Below, in pieces: positions 7,402 through 15,411 of a stretch of 64,000 nucleotides of DNA. The notes under the pieces were generated by a model, which saw only the letters and a program-made list of their open reading frames with translations, had not been told where the DNA came from and ran no database searches. Numbering within the stretch: the first letter of the stretch is position 1; every line of letters begins with the position of its first letter. Made by a program: the position numbers and the translations under genes. The DNA comes from Collinsella aerofaciens (lineage in GTDB: Bacteria > Actinomycetota > Coriobacteriia > Coriobacteriales > Coriobacteriaceae), in the NCBI RefSeq assembly GCF_002736145.1, contig NZ_CP024160.1, positions 2,170,001-2,234,000 on the forward strand, written 5' to 3'.

Positions 7402-8043
7402 CTAGCCGCGGACCTTCTTGACGACGTCCATGGCCTCGCGGGCAATCTGCTCGACCTTGGAGAAATCGCCATCGGCGAACAGGGCGGGCTTGACCATCCA
7501 GGTGCCACCGCAGGCGATGATGGCGGAGGAGCTCAGGTACTCCTCGACATTGGCAGTGCTCACGCCGCCGGTGGGCATAAAGCGATGGCCGACAAACGGA
7601 GCGGCGAGGGCCTTGATGGTGTTCAGGCCACCATACTGAGCCGCGGGGAAGAACTTGGTGACCTTGAGGCCCAGGTTCTCGGCGGCGGTAACCTCGGAGG
7701 GGGTCACGGTGCCGGGAAGGACGGGCAGGTCGATGTCGATGCAGTGCTTCACGACGTCCTCGTTGTAACCCGGCGAGACGATGAACTTGGCACCGGCGGC
7801 GCGGGCCTGCTCAACCTGTTCGACAGTCAGGACGGTGCCAGCGCCGACGCACATCTCGGGCTCGGCCTCGGCCATGGCGGCGATGCACTCGGCGGCGCAG
7901 GCGGTGCGGAAGGTGACCTCGGCGGACTTCATGCCAGCTGCCATAAGGGCGTGGGCGAGCGGAGCGGCGTCTTCGACCTTGTCGAGCACGACGACCGGCA
8001 CGATGCCCAGGGACTCAAGCGTGGTATAGAACTGATCGAACAT
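7402..8043 (-). CDS. eda: 2-dehydro-3-deoxy-phosphogluconate (KDPG) aldolase
   Basis: 213 residues, typical for the class I aldolase Eda, which cleaves KDPG to pyruvate and glyceraldehyde 3-phosphate. The Schiff-base Lys is in KVTKFFPA, the catalytic Glu in SAEVTFRT, and the phosphate-binding loop in MPTGGVS and GGTWMV. ATG at 8043 follows AAAGGAAC. It lies 253 bases downstream of the KDG kinase gene on the same strand and probably shares its transcript. With the kinase and the DhuD/DhuI pair it completes a hexuronate-fragment pathway; the GntR and LacI genes on either side are likely regulators. Confidence 0.94.
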   Translation of the reverse strand: MFDQFYTTLESLGIVPVVVLDKVEDAAPLAHALMAAGMKSAEVTFRTACAAECIAAMAEAEPEMCVGAGTVLTVEQVEQARAAGAKFIVSPGYNEDVVKHCIDIDLPVLPGTVTPSEVTAAENLGLKVTKFFPAAQYGGLNTIKALAAPFVGHRFMPTGGVSTANVEEYLSSSAIIACGGTWMVKPALFADGDFSKVEQIAREAMDVVKKVRG

Positions 8044-8242
8044 GATGTTCCTTTCGATGTGTGGCGCGCATAGGCGCATGATTGCCAAATGTGCTGGTCG
8101 GGAGCCGATTTTGGATTGGTTATCGGAGGCACTGCTTGGGGTCCAAGCAATTCCAAAACCGGCTTCGCAACCAGTCGTGTAGGGAATGCCAGACAAAACC
8201 GGAATGGGACTGGTGGCTTTGCCCGACCGGAGAAATCGGGGA

Positions 8243-8282
8243 GCGGGCCGCAGGGGTATGGGTATGGAAAGCTGCGGCCCGC
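8243..8282. other. Hairpin in the kdgK-eda intergenic spacer
   Basis: Nine-base perfect arms GCGGGCCGC / GCGGCCCGC (8243-8251, 8274-8282), immediately beyond the kdgK stop. There is no T-run, so it is more likely a processing or stability hairpin than a terminator. Confidence 0.5.
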
Positions 8283-8296
8283 GGAATGGGGACGGC

Positions 8297-9331
8297 TTAG
8301 CGCGCGACGCGAGTGCCACCGTCGGCGGCGAATGCCACGGCTGCGATCTCGTCTGCGGTCACCAGGTTGGAATCGCCCTTGATGGTGAGCTTGAGGATCG
8401 AGGCCGCGATGGCGTAGTTGACGGCGTCCTGCGGGGCAAAGTCGTTGATGAGGGCATGGACGAGGCCGGCGTTAAAAGCGTCGCCGGCGGCAACGCCCTC
8501 GAGCACGTGCACGTCGTGAGCAGGGGAGAACCAGTGCTCGCCGCTCTCGGCGTCATAGAACATGCCCATCCAGATGGAGCGCTCGACGCAGGAGATGTTG
8601 CGGACGACCGAGGCGACCTTCTTGCAACCGTACTCGGCGCAGATCTGACGGGCCATCTCGACGTAGGTGTCGCGCTCCTCGATGCCGTGGGCAAGGGAGC
8701 CGGAGACGCAGGTCATGCCGAGGCCGGCAGGCGCGTCCTCGTCGTTGGCAATGCAGATGTCAACGAGCGGCAAGAGTTCCTTCATGGTGGTCTGCGACTT
8801 CTCGGGCGACCACATCTTGCCGCGATAGTTCACGTCGCACACGGTGGTGATGCCTTTTGCGCGGCAGGCGGTGAGGGCATCCTTGCAGGCGGCGGCCATC
8901 TCGTCGGAGACGGCGGGCGTCACGCCGGAGAAGTAGAAGACATCGACACCCTTGAGGATCTCATCCCAGTCAAAGACGTCGCGCTTGGCCATGTTGATGG
9001 CAGAGTACTTGCGGTCGTAAACGCAGCCGTTGCCGCGCTGCGAGGCGCCGACCTCAAACACATAGGAGCCGAGACGGTCGCCCTGGCGCACGACGCGTGT
9101 GGTATCGACGTCGTAGACCTTCAGCGAACGCAGGGCGCACTCGCCCAGACGGTTGGCCGGGACAACGGAGACGTAAGCGGCCTTGTCGCCCTGATAGGCC
9201 AGGGAAAGCGCGGTGTTGGCCTCGGCACCGCCGTAGCGGACGTCAAACTCGGTCGCCTGCTCAATGCGCAGATGGTCTTTGGGCGAGAGCCTCATCATGA
9301 TCTCGCCGAAGGTAAGAACCGTTTTACCCAT
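8297..9331 (-). CDS. kdgK: 2-keto-3-deoxygluconate kinase (PfkB/ribokinase family)
   Basis: A 344-residue ribokinase-fold sugar kinase. The N-terminal PfkB signature region (RYGGAEANTALSLAYQG) binds the sugar. The C-terminal ATP/anion-hole motif reads VAAGDAFNAGLVHAL, with the catalytic Asp; the first position of the usual GAGD is Ala. It is predicted to phosphorylate KDG to KDPG for Eda. Length and context (Eda downstream, LacI regulator divergent) favour KdgK over fructokinase. ATG at 9331 was chosen because the upstream extension crosses an 18-base inverted repeat. Expression is probably governed by the LacI operator at 9449-9464. Confidence 0.88.
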   Translation of the reverse strand: MGKTVLTFGEIMMRLSPKDHLRIEQATEFDVRYGGAEANTALSLAYQGDKAAYVSVVPANRLGECALRSLKVYDVDTTRVVRQGDRLGSYVFEVGASQRGNGCVYDRKYSAINMAKRDVFDWDEILKGVDVFYFSGVTPAVSDEMAAACKDALTACRAKGITTVCDVNYRGKMWSPEKSQTTMKELLPLVDICIANDEDAPAGLGMTCVSGSLAHGIEERDTYVEMARQICAEYGCKKVASVVRNISCVERSIWMGMFYDAESGEHWFSPAHDVHVLEGVAAGDAFNAGLVHALINDFAPQDAVNYAIAASILKLTIKGDSNLVTADEIAAVAFAADGGTRVAR

Positions 9332-9374
9332 GGTCGCGCAGCTCCTTCTTACTCGTGCGTATACCTTTGATATG

Positions 9375-9432
9375 GCGTTGGCACGGAGGTGCCAAGACGG
9401 TAGGGTGCATCTTTGCACCTCCGTGCCAACGC
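9375..9432. repeat. Perfect 18-base inverted repeat upstream of kdgK
   Basis: GCGTTGGCACGGAGGTGC at 9375-9392 is the exact reverse complement of 9415-9432. It lies in the probable kdgK leader, between the LacI-type operator and the kdgK start, and may form an RNA hairpin there. Confidence 0.8.
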
Positions 9433-9448
9433 TTGCCGAAATCGGTTT

Positions 9449-9464
9449 ACGAAATCGGTTTCGT
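9449..9464. promoter_or_regulatory. LacI-family operator candidate
   Basis: ACGAAATCGGTTTCGT has ACGAAA/TTTCGT arms around a central CG-rich core, the usual LacI/GalR operator form. A second overlapping copy of CGAAATCGGTTT starts at 9437. It is placed between divergent kdgK and the LacI gene, with TATACT at 9478-9483 downstream, so autoregulation and kdgK control are likely. Confidence 0.65.
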
Positions 9465-9566
9465 TTCGAGTTGTAGTATACTCACCTACAGCGTTTTGCA
9501 AGCGAGATTTTTAAAAAAATGCCTAAAATGGCCCAGACTGCCGACAATTGGGAAACGGGGTGCGCT

Positions 9567-10589
9567 ATGGCGCAGATGAGAATCAAGGACATTGCCGCCG
9601 AGGCGGGCGTGAGCCCGGCCACGGTCTCGCGCTATCTCAACAACCGCCCCGGGCAAATGACCGAGGAAACCCGTGCTCGCATCGCGGCGGTTATCGAGCG
9701 CACCGGCTATCGCCCACGTGCTGCCGCGCGCAATCTGCGCAGCTCACGCACCAACCTCATCGGCGTGATTCTGGCCGACATCGCCAACCCGTTCTCCAGT
9801 GCCATGCTCGAAGGACTTTCCGCCAGTGCCGCCGCGCGCGGCTGCTCGCTTATGACGGCCATTAGTGGCAACGACCCCGCCAAGGAGGCAGAGTCGCTCA
9901 CCAGACTTATCGATGCCGGTGTGGACGGCCTGGTCGTCAATACCTGCGGAGGCAACGACAAGGCGATCGCCGCGGCCGCGGGGCGCCTGCCCGTTGTGCT
10001 GCTCGACCGCGATGTTGCCGACGGTGGCATCGATCTGGTGACCTCCAACAACCGTGAGCTGGTTGCCGGCCTGGTAGACGCCTTGGCTGTCGCGGGCAGC
10101 GAGCGCCTGTGCCTGCTCACCGAGGCAAGCGATGACAGCCCCGTGCGTCGCGAGCGCGCCGAGTCCTTTGCCGACGAGCTTTCGCGCCGCGGTCTTGCGG
10201 GCGAGGTCGTCACCCTGGCCGACGGTGGCGCCACGGGTGTCAGTCGCCTGGACGAGACCATCCGCGGCTATGCGGGTAAAAAGCTCGGCCTCATTGCCGT
10301 CAACGGCCTGGTCTTCCTGCGCCTGACCGAGGCGCTGGCACAGTTGGGACCTTCGTTGCCGGCGGGTCTCAAGATCGCAACGTTTGACGACTATCCCTGG
10401 AACCACGTGCTCTTTGGCGGTGTGACCACGGCCGCGCAGGACACCCTCACCATTGCCGAGCGCGTGGTCGAGCGCCTGTCCGAGCGTATCGACGTTGTTA
10501 CCACTACGGTGGGCGATGCCGCAAAGCTCGCCCCCAAGCGCATCGAGATCCCCGGCCACATCGAACACCGCGCTTCGACCTCGCGCTAG
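9567..10589 (+). CDS. LacI-family transcriptional regulator (KdgR/RegR-like)
   Basis: A 340-residue regulator. The N-terminal helix-turn-helix and hinge helix are clear (RIKDIAAEAGVSPATVSRYL, then RTGYRPRAAARNLRS). A periplasmic-binding-protein-like sensor domain follows from about residue 65. The neighbouring uronate genes suggest KDG or KDPG as ligand, as in RegR/KdgR. ATG at 9567 has GGGG upstream; an in-frame ATG at 9519 would add 16 residues and cannot be excluded, as can an ATG at 9576. Divergent from kdgK with an operator between them. Confidence 0.9.
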   Translation: MAQMRIKDIAAEAGVSPATVSRYLNNRPGQMTEETRARIAAVIERTGYRPRAAARNLRSSRTNLIGVILADIANPFSSAMLEGLSASAAARGCSLMTAISGNDPAKEAESLTRLIDAGVDGLVVNTCGGNDKAIAAAAGRLPVVLLDRDVADGGIDLVTSNNRELVAGLVDALAVAGSERLCLLTEASDDSPVRRERAESFADELSRRGLAGEVVTLADGGATGVSRLDETIRGYAGKKLGLIAVNGLVFLRLTEALAQLGPSLPAGLKIATFDDYPWNHVLFGGVTTAAQDTLTIAERVVERLSERIDVVTTTVGDAAKLAPKRIEIPGHIEHRASTSR

Positions 10590-10591
10590 TC

Positions 10592-10621
10592 TGTGTGATA
10601 ATATATAGACAATATCATACA
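10592..10621. promoter_or_regulatory. Promoter/operator palindrome of the MNT-HEPN operon
   Basis: TGTGTGATA and TATCATACA (one mismatch in nine) flank an AT-rich 12-base centre, 11 bases before the start codon and overlapping the AGGAGG approach. It is well placed for autorepression by the RelB/DinJ-like domain of the first gene product. Confidence 0.5.
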
Positions 10622-10631
10622 GGAGGTATCC

Positions 10632-11126
10632 ATGGCTGCGTCTGTGTTGAGTGTGCGAGTGGACTCGTCAATTAAAGATTCATTTGCCGAGCTGTGCGAA
10701 GAACTTGGCATGACTTCGTCTGTTGCGGTCAATATGTTTATGAGACAGATGCTGCGCGAGCGCTCACTGCCGTTTGTTCCTTCACTCGGTAAAAGCTCTG
10801 CGAGCGAAAGCGTCGCGGCGGGCATTTTGGATACTGCCCAGATTGAGTCCGCCGTCCGCGAGGCAGCCAGCTCGATTCCCGCCATCAAAACCGTGATTCT
10901 TTTTGGTTCGTATGCCCGTGGCGAAGCGCGTGCCGATAGCGATATCGACTTACGTCTCGAAGTTGATCGCGAGCAGGGCTTTGGTCTTTTCGCGTTGTCG
11001 GCGTTTGGTGAGGCGGTGCGCAAAGAAACCGGGAGGCAGGTCGACCTCGTTTCGAGTGACGATCTTGATGACGATCTTGCCGCGGTAATCGAGCGCGAAG
11101 GAGTGATCATTTATGATCGCGCGTAA
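10632..11126 (+). CDS. RelB/DinJ-MNT fusion antitoxin (nucleotidyltransferase)
   Basis: 164 residues in two parts. Residues 1-50 resemble a RelB/DinJ ribbon-helix-helix antitoxin (SVRVDSSIKDSFAELCEELG, ending RERSLPF). Residues 65-164 form a minimal nucleotidyltransferase with GS-X10-DXD (Gly92-Ser93, Asp104, Asp106) and a third acidic residue in VDLV. In type VII systems MntA-type proteins inactivate the HepT toxin by AMP transfer to a Tyr. The start has a full AGGAGG site. It overlaps the HEPN gene by 14 bases. The added ribbon-helix-helix domain may provide operator binding and autoregulation, which plain MntA lacks. Confidence 0.85.
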   Translation: MAASVLSVRVDSSIKDSFAELCEELGMTSSVAVNMFMRQMLRERSLPFVPSLGKSSASESVAAGILDTAQIESAVREAASSIPAIKTVILFGSYARGEARADSDIDLRLEVDREQGFGLFALSAFGEAVRKETGRQVDLVSSDDLDDDLAAVIEREGVIIYDRA

Positions 11127-11484
11127 GTCAGACGGCCTCCGCGCCCAAGAGGTCTTGGAGGCCATCGCTGAAACGAACGAGCGCATCAAGGCTTTTGATA
11201 TCACCGAGGACCAGTTTCTGCATGCGAATGACGTGCGGACGAGGGCGTTGGCGGACTCCCTTTTGATGTGCGCGCTTAGGGTGACGGAAGAAGCGGGCAA
11301 GTTGTCGGAACGCTCGCAGCGGCTTCATCCCGAAATTGAGTGGCGTGGAATTATCGGCATGAGAAATTACCTCGCGCATGATTACGGCAATGTCGACCGA
11401 TCGGTTGTTTGGGATGCAGTGACGATGGAGTTTCCGGCGCCGGAACGAGCCTGTAGGCAAATTGTCTCCGAATCCGAGCGATAG
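11113..11484 (+). CDS. HepT-like HEPN-domain toxin (putative RNase)
   Basis: A 123-residue all-helical HEPN protein of the DUF86/HepT family. The RX4H active-site motif is RNYLAH (Arg84, His89), followed by DYGNVD, which supplies the Tyr that is AMPylated in characterised HepT proteins. It starts at ATG 11113 inside the end of the MNT gene, with AAGGAG upstream, so the two are translationally coupled with the antitoxin first. The family cleaves RNA, including tRNA ends in studied cases. Toxicity here is inferred from domain content. Confidence 0.87.
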   Translation: MIARKSDGLRAQEVLEAIAETNERIKAFDITEDQFLHANDVRTRALADSLLMCALRVTEEAGKLSERSQRLHPEIEWRGIIGMRNYLAHDYGNVDRSVVWDAVTMEFPAPERACRQIVSESER

Positions 11485-11617
11485 TTACTTGTCATACCCG
11501 CCTGTTCGCACACGTTTTTTGAGCGCTTGATACGCTTTAACCCTGCGGAAACATTTTTCTGCGATAGTATCTGCGATATAGACCAGTCGAAACCCGCCCG
11601 AAAGAAAGGGGAGCGAC

Positions 11618-12955
11618 ATGAACCAGCAGAACATCGATTACGTACTCCGCTCTGTAGAGCAGCGTGACATCCGCTTTGTGCGTCTGTGGTTTGTCGACAT
11701 TCTCGGCCGCCTCAAGAACTTTGCCATTAGCCCCGAGGACCTCGAGGTCGCTTTTGAGGAGGGTATTGGCTTTGACGGCTCCGCCATCGAGGGCTTTGCC
11801 ACGCCCGAGGAAGCCGACATGCTGGCGTTCCCCGATGCTTCGACCTTCCAGATCCTGCCGTGGCGCCCGAGCCACAACGGCGTCGCCCGCGTGTTCTGCG
11901 ACGTGTGCACTCCCGATCGCAAGCCGTTTGCCGGCGACCCGCGCGATGCCCTGCGCCGCATGTTCCGCAAGGCCGAGAAGGCCGGCTATCTGCTCAACGT
12001 GGGTGCCGAGCTGGAGTATTACTACTTCCCCGACGAGCACACCCCCGAGCCGCTCGACAACGTGGGCTACTTCGATCTTTCGGTGAGCGATGCCGCTCGC
12101 GACCTGCGCCGTAACACGGTCCTCACGCTCGAGAAGATGTCCGTGCCCGTGGAGTACACCTTCCACGCCGCCGGCCGCTCGCAGCACGGTATGAGCCTGC
12201 GCCATGCCGAGGCCCTGAGCATGTCCGACGCCATCACCACGGCCAAGCTCATCATTAAGCAGCAGGCTTACGAGAGCGGTTGCCATGCCTCCTTTATGCC
12301 CAAGCCGCTGGCGGGCGAGGACGGCAGCGCTATGTTCCTGTGCCAGTCGCTGTTCGACCATGACGGCAACAACGTCTTTTGGGGCGAGGACGACGAGAAG
12401 TACCACCTCTCCGATATCGCCAAGCACTACATGGCCGGCATCTTGGCGCACGCGCGCGAGATCAGCGCCATCACCAACCCCACGGTCAACTCGTACAAGC
12501 GCATCACCACGGGTGGCGACTCCGTGCCGCAGTACGCCACGTGGGGCCTGCGCAACCGCGCGAGTATGGTCCGCATTCCGGTCTACAAGCCCGGCAAGCA
12601 GCTGTCCACGCGCATCGAGCTGCGCAGTCCCGATCCCATGGCCAATCCGTACCTGGTCAACGCCGTCACGCTGGCGGCTGGTCTCGACGGTATCGAGCGC
12701 AAGCTGGAGCTCCCGCCCGAGGCCACGGCCGAGACGCTCAAGCTTACCGACCGTCAGATGGTCGAGGCCGGCTACACGCCGCTGCCGCGCTCGCTCAAAG
12801 AGGCGCTCGACGTGTTTGAGGACTCGCAGTTTATGAAGGATGCCCTCGGCGAGCACATCCACAGCTTCTTCCTCAAAAAGAAGCGCGACGAGTGGCATAA
12901 GTTTGAGTCTACGATCACCGAGTGGGAGATCAAGCACTACCTGGCGAACTCCTAA
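11618..12955 (+). CDS. Glutamine synthetase type I homologue with substituted metal ligands
   Basis: 445 residues, the size of the short GSI-alpha form. The fold is clear: FDGSAIEGF (Asp50-type loop), GAELEYYYF (Glu131 and Glu133), CHASFMPKP, NPTVNSYKR, RNRASMVRIP and TRIELRSPDP (Glu334). However the usual HHEVAPGQHE segment reads FHAAGRSQHG, placing Ala184 and Gly191 where two metal-binding Glu residues belong. GSGMH reads GSAMF, placing Phe240 where the metal-binding His belongs. Normal glutamate-ammonia ligation is therefore doubtful; it may be a divergent gamma-glutamyl ligase or a regulatory paralogue. It precedes a GlnR-like regulator gene, probably in one transcript. Start at 11618 has GAAAGGGGAG upstream. 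Confidence 0.85.
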   Translation: MNQQNIDYVLRSVEQRDIRFVRLWFVDILGRLKNFAISPEDLEVAFEEGIGFDGSAIEGFATPEEADMLAFPDASTFQILPWRPSHNGVARVFCDVCTPDRKPFAGDPRDALRRMFRKAEKAGYLLNVGAELEYYYFPDEHTPEPLDNVGYFDLSVSDAARDLRRNTVLTLEKMSVPVEYTFHAAGRSQHGMSLRHAEALSMSDAITTAKLIIKQQAYESGCHASFMPKPLAGEDGSAMFLCQSLFDHDGNNVFWGEDDEKYHLSDIAKHYMAGILAHAREISAITNPTVNSYKRITTGGDSVPQYATWGLRNRASMVRIPVYKPGKQLSTRIELRSPDPMANPYLVNAVTLAAGLDGIERKLELPPEATAETLKLTDRQMVEAGYTPLPRSLKEALDVFEDSQFMKDALGEHIHSFFLKKKRDEWHKFESTITEWEIKHYLANS

Positions 12956-13005
12956 TCGCGCTGGCTTGTTCCAGTACGATTGAGCTCATTTCTTTGGAGG
13001 CCGAT

Positions 13006-13668
13006 ATGTCCGAAAAGAGTGCCCTGTTCATGGCGCGCACGACGCGCTTCCACGAGTTTGCCCGCAGCTTGACGACCACCCTGGGTGTCGAGGTGAGTCT
13101 GGCCACTCCCGATTCGCCGACTGCGGCGCACGACTTTGACCTGCTGATCCTCGATTCCGATGGCATCCGCAGCGACCGCATCGATCAGATTGCCAAGTGG
13201 CTTGACGACCGCGGCGGCGTTCCCATGCTGGTGATCGTTGACGACGAGGCGCTCGGCACCTTGCGCCTGCCCAATCACGCGCATGCCGACTTTGTGTGCC
13301 CCACGGCGACGCCCAACGAGCTCAAGGCTCGCGCGCAGCGCCTGATGGGCGAGGAGGAGACCGTCACCGCCGACGATGTGCTCAACATCGATAACCTCGA
13401 GATCAACTTGGCTACCTACCAGGTGACGCTCGATAACGAGCCCATCGACCTGACGCTGATGGAGTACTCGCTGCTGAGCTTTTTGGCGACGCACCCCAAC
13501 CGTGCCTACAGCCGCGAAGTGCTGCTGCACCGCGTGTGGGGCTTTGAGTACTGCGGCGGCACGCGCACCGTCGACGTGCACATTCGACGCATCCGCTCCA
13601 AGGTGGGCCCGCAGATCGCGGCACACATCACCACCGTCCGCGGCGTGGGCTATCTGTTTAAGGACTAG
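13006..13668 (+). CDS. OmpR-type orphan response regulator, GlnR-like
   Basis: 220 residues. The C-terminal winged helix (about 125-220) is typical OmpR/PhoB type (LTLMEYSLLSFLATHPNRAY, RTVDVHIRRIRSKVG, TVRGVGYLF). The N-terminal receiver-like domain keeps FDLLILDSD but lacks a clear acidic pair and the conserved Lys, so phosphorylation is doubtful. That combination, with the upstream glutamine synthetase homologue and no histidine kinase gene nearby, resembles actinobacterial GlnR. ATG at 13006 has TTGGAGG upstream. It is 50 bases after the synthetase-like gene and ends at a palindromic repeat that may act as a terminator. Confidence 0.8.
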   Translation: MSEKSALFMARTTRFHEFARSLTTTLGVEVSLATPDSPTAAHDFDLLILDSDGIRSDRIDQIAKWLDDRGGVPMLVIVDDEALGTLRLPNHAHADFVCPTATPNELKARAQRLMGEEETVTADDVLNIDNLEINLATYQVTLDNEPIDLTLMEYSLLSFLATHPNRAYSREVLLHRVWGFEYCGGTRTVDVHIRRIRSKVGPQIAAHITTVRGVGYLFKD

Positions 13669-13672
13669 ATTT

Positions 13673-13710
13673 CCACCACAAAGGGGACAGGCACCTTTGT
13701 GGTGGTTTTG
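13673..13710. repeat. Constant-loop palindrome, copy a (terminator-like)
   Basis: CCACCACAAAGG / CCTTTGTGGTGG stem (12 bases) around GGACAGGCA, followed by TTTTG. It directly follows the GlnR-like gene. Other copies: 28000, 28716, 33031, 34622, 35584, 44993; related 27941 and 28784. Confidence 0.9.
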
Positions 13711-13823
13711 ACGCAGGTGCGGGTTCCTTTCGAGTTTGCAGCAGAACTTAAGCCTTCCTAAAAGATTGCGTTCTCGTACACGTACGCCCGCATATTGGGG
13801 TACAACTCAACGTGAACAATGAT

Positions 13824-13850
13824 GGCCCGCCACATGTTTGGCGGGCCTTT
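13824..13850 (+). terminator. GC-rich hairpin upstream of htrA
   Basis: GGCCCGCCA / TGGCGGGCC nine-base perfect stem followed by TTT. It lies within the probable htrA leader, so it may attenuate rather than end a transcript. Confidence 0.6.
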
Positions 13851-13876
13851 GGTTATTTGACGAAAGGATCGCAGCT

Positions 13877-15340
13877 ATGAGCGAGTACGATTCCCAGCGT
13901 CCCCAGGATGCGGGCAACGCCGGCGAGACCCAACAGCAGCCGCGTGTGCAGGTGGAGTCGACGCCTGCCGATGGCAACAACATTCCTTACGTGCAGGCCT
14001 ACGACACACAGACCGGCCAGCCGCTGGGCGGTCAGCAGGTTGTAAACAAGCACACGGTGGTCAAGACCAAGACCAAAAAGCTGCCGATCTTCATTACGGC
14101 ACTCGCCGGCTGTGCCTGCGGCGCCCTGCTGGTCATTGCGCTCATTATGAGCGGCACGCTCAACATTGGCGGCGGCAAGAATGCCGTGACGGCGGGTGCT
14201 TCGGGTTCGTCGACGCAAAAGATCACGATCGACTCCGAGGACACCACACTTGCCGAGGCCGTTTCTGCCAAGGCCCTGCCCTCCGTGGTTTCCATTACCG
14301 CCACTTCGAGCGGCGGCCAGAATGGCTCGCTTTCGCAGTCTGCCGACGAGTCGGACAACTCGGGCAGCGTCGGTTCGGGCGTGGTGCTCGATACCGAGGG
14401 CCACATCCTCACCAACAACCACGTGGTCGATGGCTATGACCAGTACGTGGTGACCATGGACGACGGCACCACCTACGAGGCCGAGTTCGTGGGCAACGAT
14501 GCCTCGAGCGACCTGGCCGTCATCAAGCTCAAGGACGCCGACGCCTCCAAGCTCACGCCGATCGAGATCGGTGACTCCTCCAAGCTCAACGTGGGCGAGT
14601 GGGTCATGGCGATTGGTTCGCCGTTTGGCAACGAGCAGTCTGTCTCTACCGGTATCGTCTCGGCGCTCTACCGCTCCACGGCCATGAGCTCTACCAGCGG
14701 TAACACCATCTATGCCAACATGATCCAGACCGATGCCGCCATCAACCCGGGCAACTCCGGCGGCGCGCTCGTTAACGACAACGGCGAGCTTGTGGGTATC
14801 AACTCGCTTATCGAGAGCTACTCGGGCTCCAGCTCGGGCGTGGGCTTTGCCATTCCGGTTAACTACGCCAAGAACATTGCCGACCAGATCATCGACGGCA
14901 AGACGCCGGTGCATCCGTACATGGGCGCTACGCTTTCGAGCGTCAATGCGCTCAACGCCCGCACCAACAAGCTGAGCACCGATAGCGGCGCGTACGTGGC
15001 AAGCGTCGTCGAGGACGGTCCCGCCGCCAAGGCCGGCATTCAGGAGGGCGACGTCATCACCAAGCTGGGCGACGATGAGATTTCGAGCGCCGATGGCCTG
15101 ATCATCGCGCTGCGCAGCCACGAGGTGGGCGAGAAGGTCGAGATCACGCTCATGCGCGGCAAGGACGAGAAGAAGGTCACGGTCGAGCTGGGCTCCGACG
15201 AGGAACTGCAGAACCAGCAGCAGAACGACAGCGCAACCGACACTGGCAACGGCGGTATTACCGATGAGCAGCTGCGCCAGTATCTGGAGGAGCTGCTGGG
15301 CCAGCAAGGTCAGGGTCAGGGCAACGGTCAGGGTTTCTAA
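13877..15340 (+). CDS. htrA: HtrA/DegP-like trypsin-type serine protease with PDZ domain
   Basis: A 487-residue membrane-anchored quality-control protease. A long polar cytoplasmic N-terminus is followed by one membrane segment (about residues 74-100, PIFITALAGCACGALLVIAL). The protease domain carries the triad in TNNHVVDG (His), SSDLAVIKL (Asp) and NPGNSGGAL (Ser). A C-terminal PDZ domain (VASVVEDGPAAKAGIQEGD) and a Gln/Gly-rich tail follow. One PDZ domain and this topology are usual for actinobacterial HtrA. ATG at 13877 follows GAAAGGA. It probably degrades misfolded envelope proteins under stress and is followed by its own terminator. Confidence 0.93.
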   Translation: MSEYDSQRPQDAGNAGETQQQPRVQVESTPADGNNIPYVQAYDTQTGQPLGGQQVVNKHTVVKTKTKKLPIFITALAGCACGALLVIALIMSGTLNIGGGKNAVTAGASGSSTQKITIDSEDTTLAEAVSAKALPSVVSITATSSGGQNGSLSQSADESDNSGSVGSGVVLDTEGHILTNNHVVDGYDQYVVTMDDGTTYEAEFVGNDASSDLAVIKLKDADASKLTPIEIGDSSKLNVGEWVMAIGSPFGNEQSVSTGIVSALYRSTAMSSTSGNTIYANMIQTDAAINPGNSGGALVNDNGELVGINSLIESYSGSSSGVGFAIPVNYAKNIADQIIDGKTPVHPYMGATLSSVNALNARTNKLSTDSGAYVASVVEDGPAAKAGIQEGDVITKLGDDEISSADGLIIALRSHEVGEKVEITLMRGKDEKKVTVELGSDEELQNQQQNDSATDTGNGGITDEQLRQYLEELLGQQGQGQGNGQGF

Positions 15341-15366
15341 CGAGCCGTTTCGCACATGCCGAAGCC

Positions 15367-15406
15367 AGAGGGGCTGTCCTGCCAACGCGGGGCAGCCCCT
15401 CTTTTC
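15367..15406 (+). terminator. Terminator of htrA
   Basis: AGAGGGGCTG pairs with CAGCCCCTCT, then TTTTCTT. Confidence 0.9.
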
Positions 15407-15411
15407 TTATT

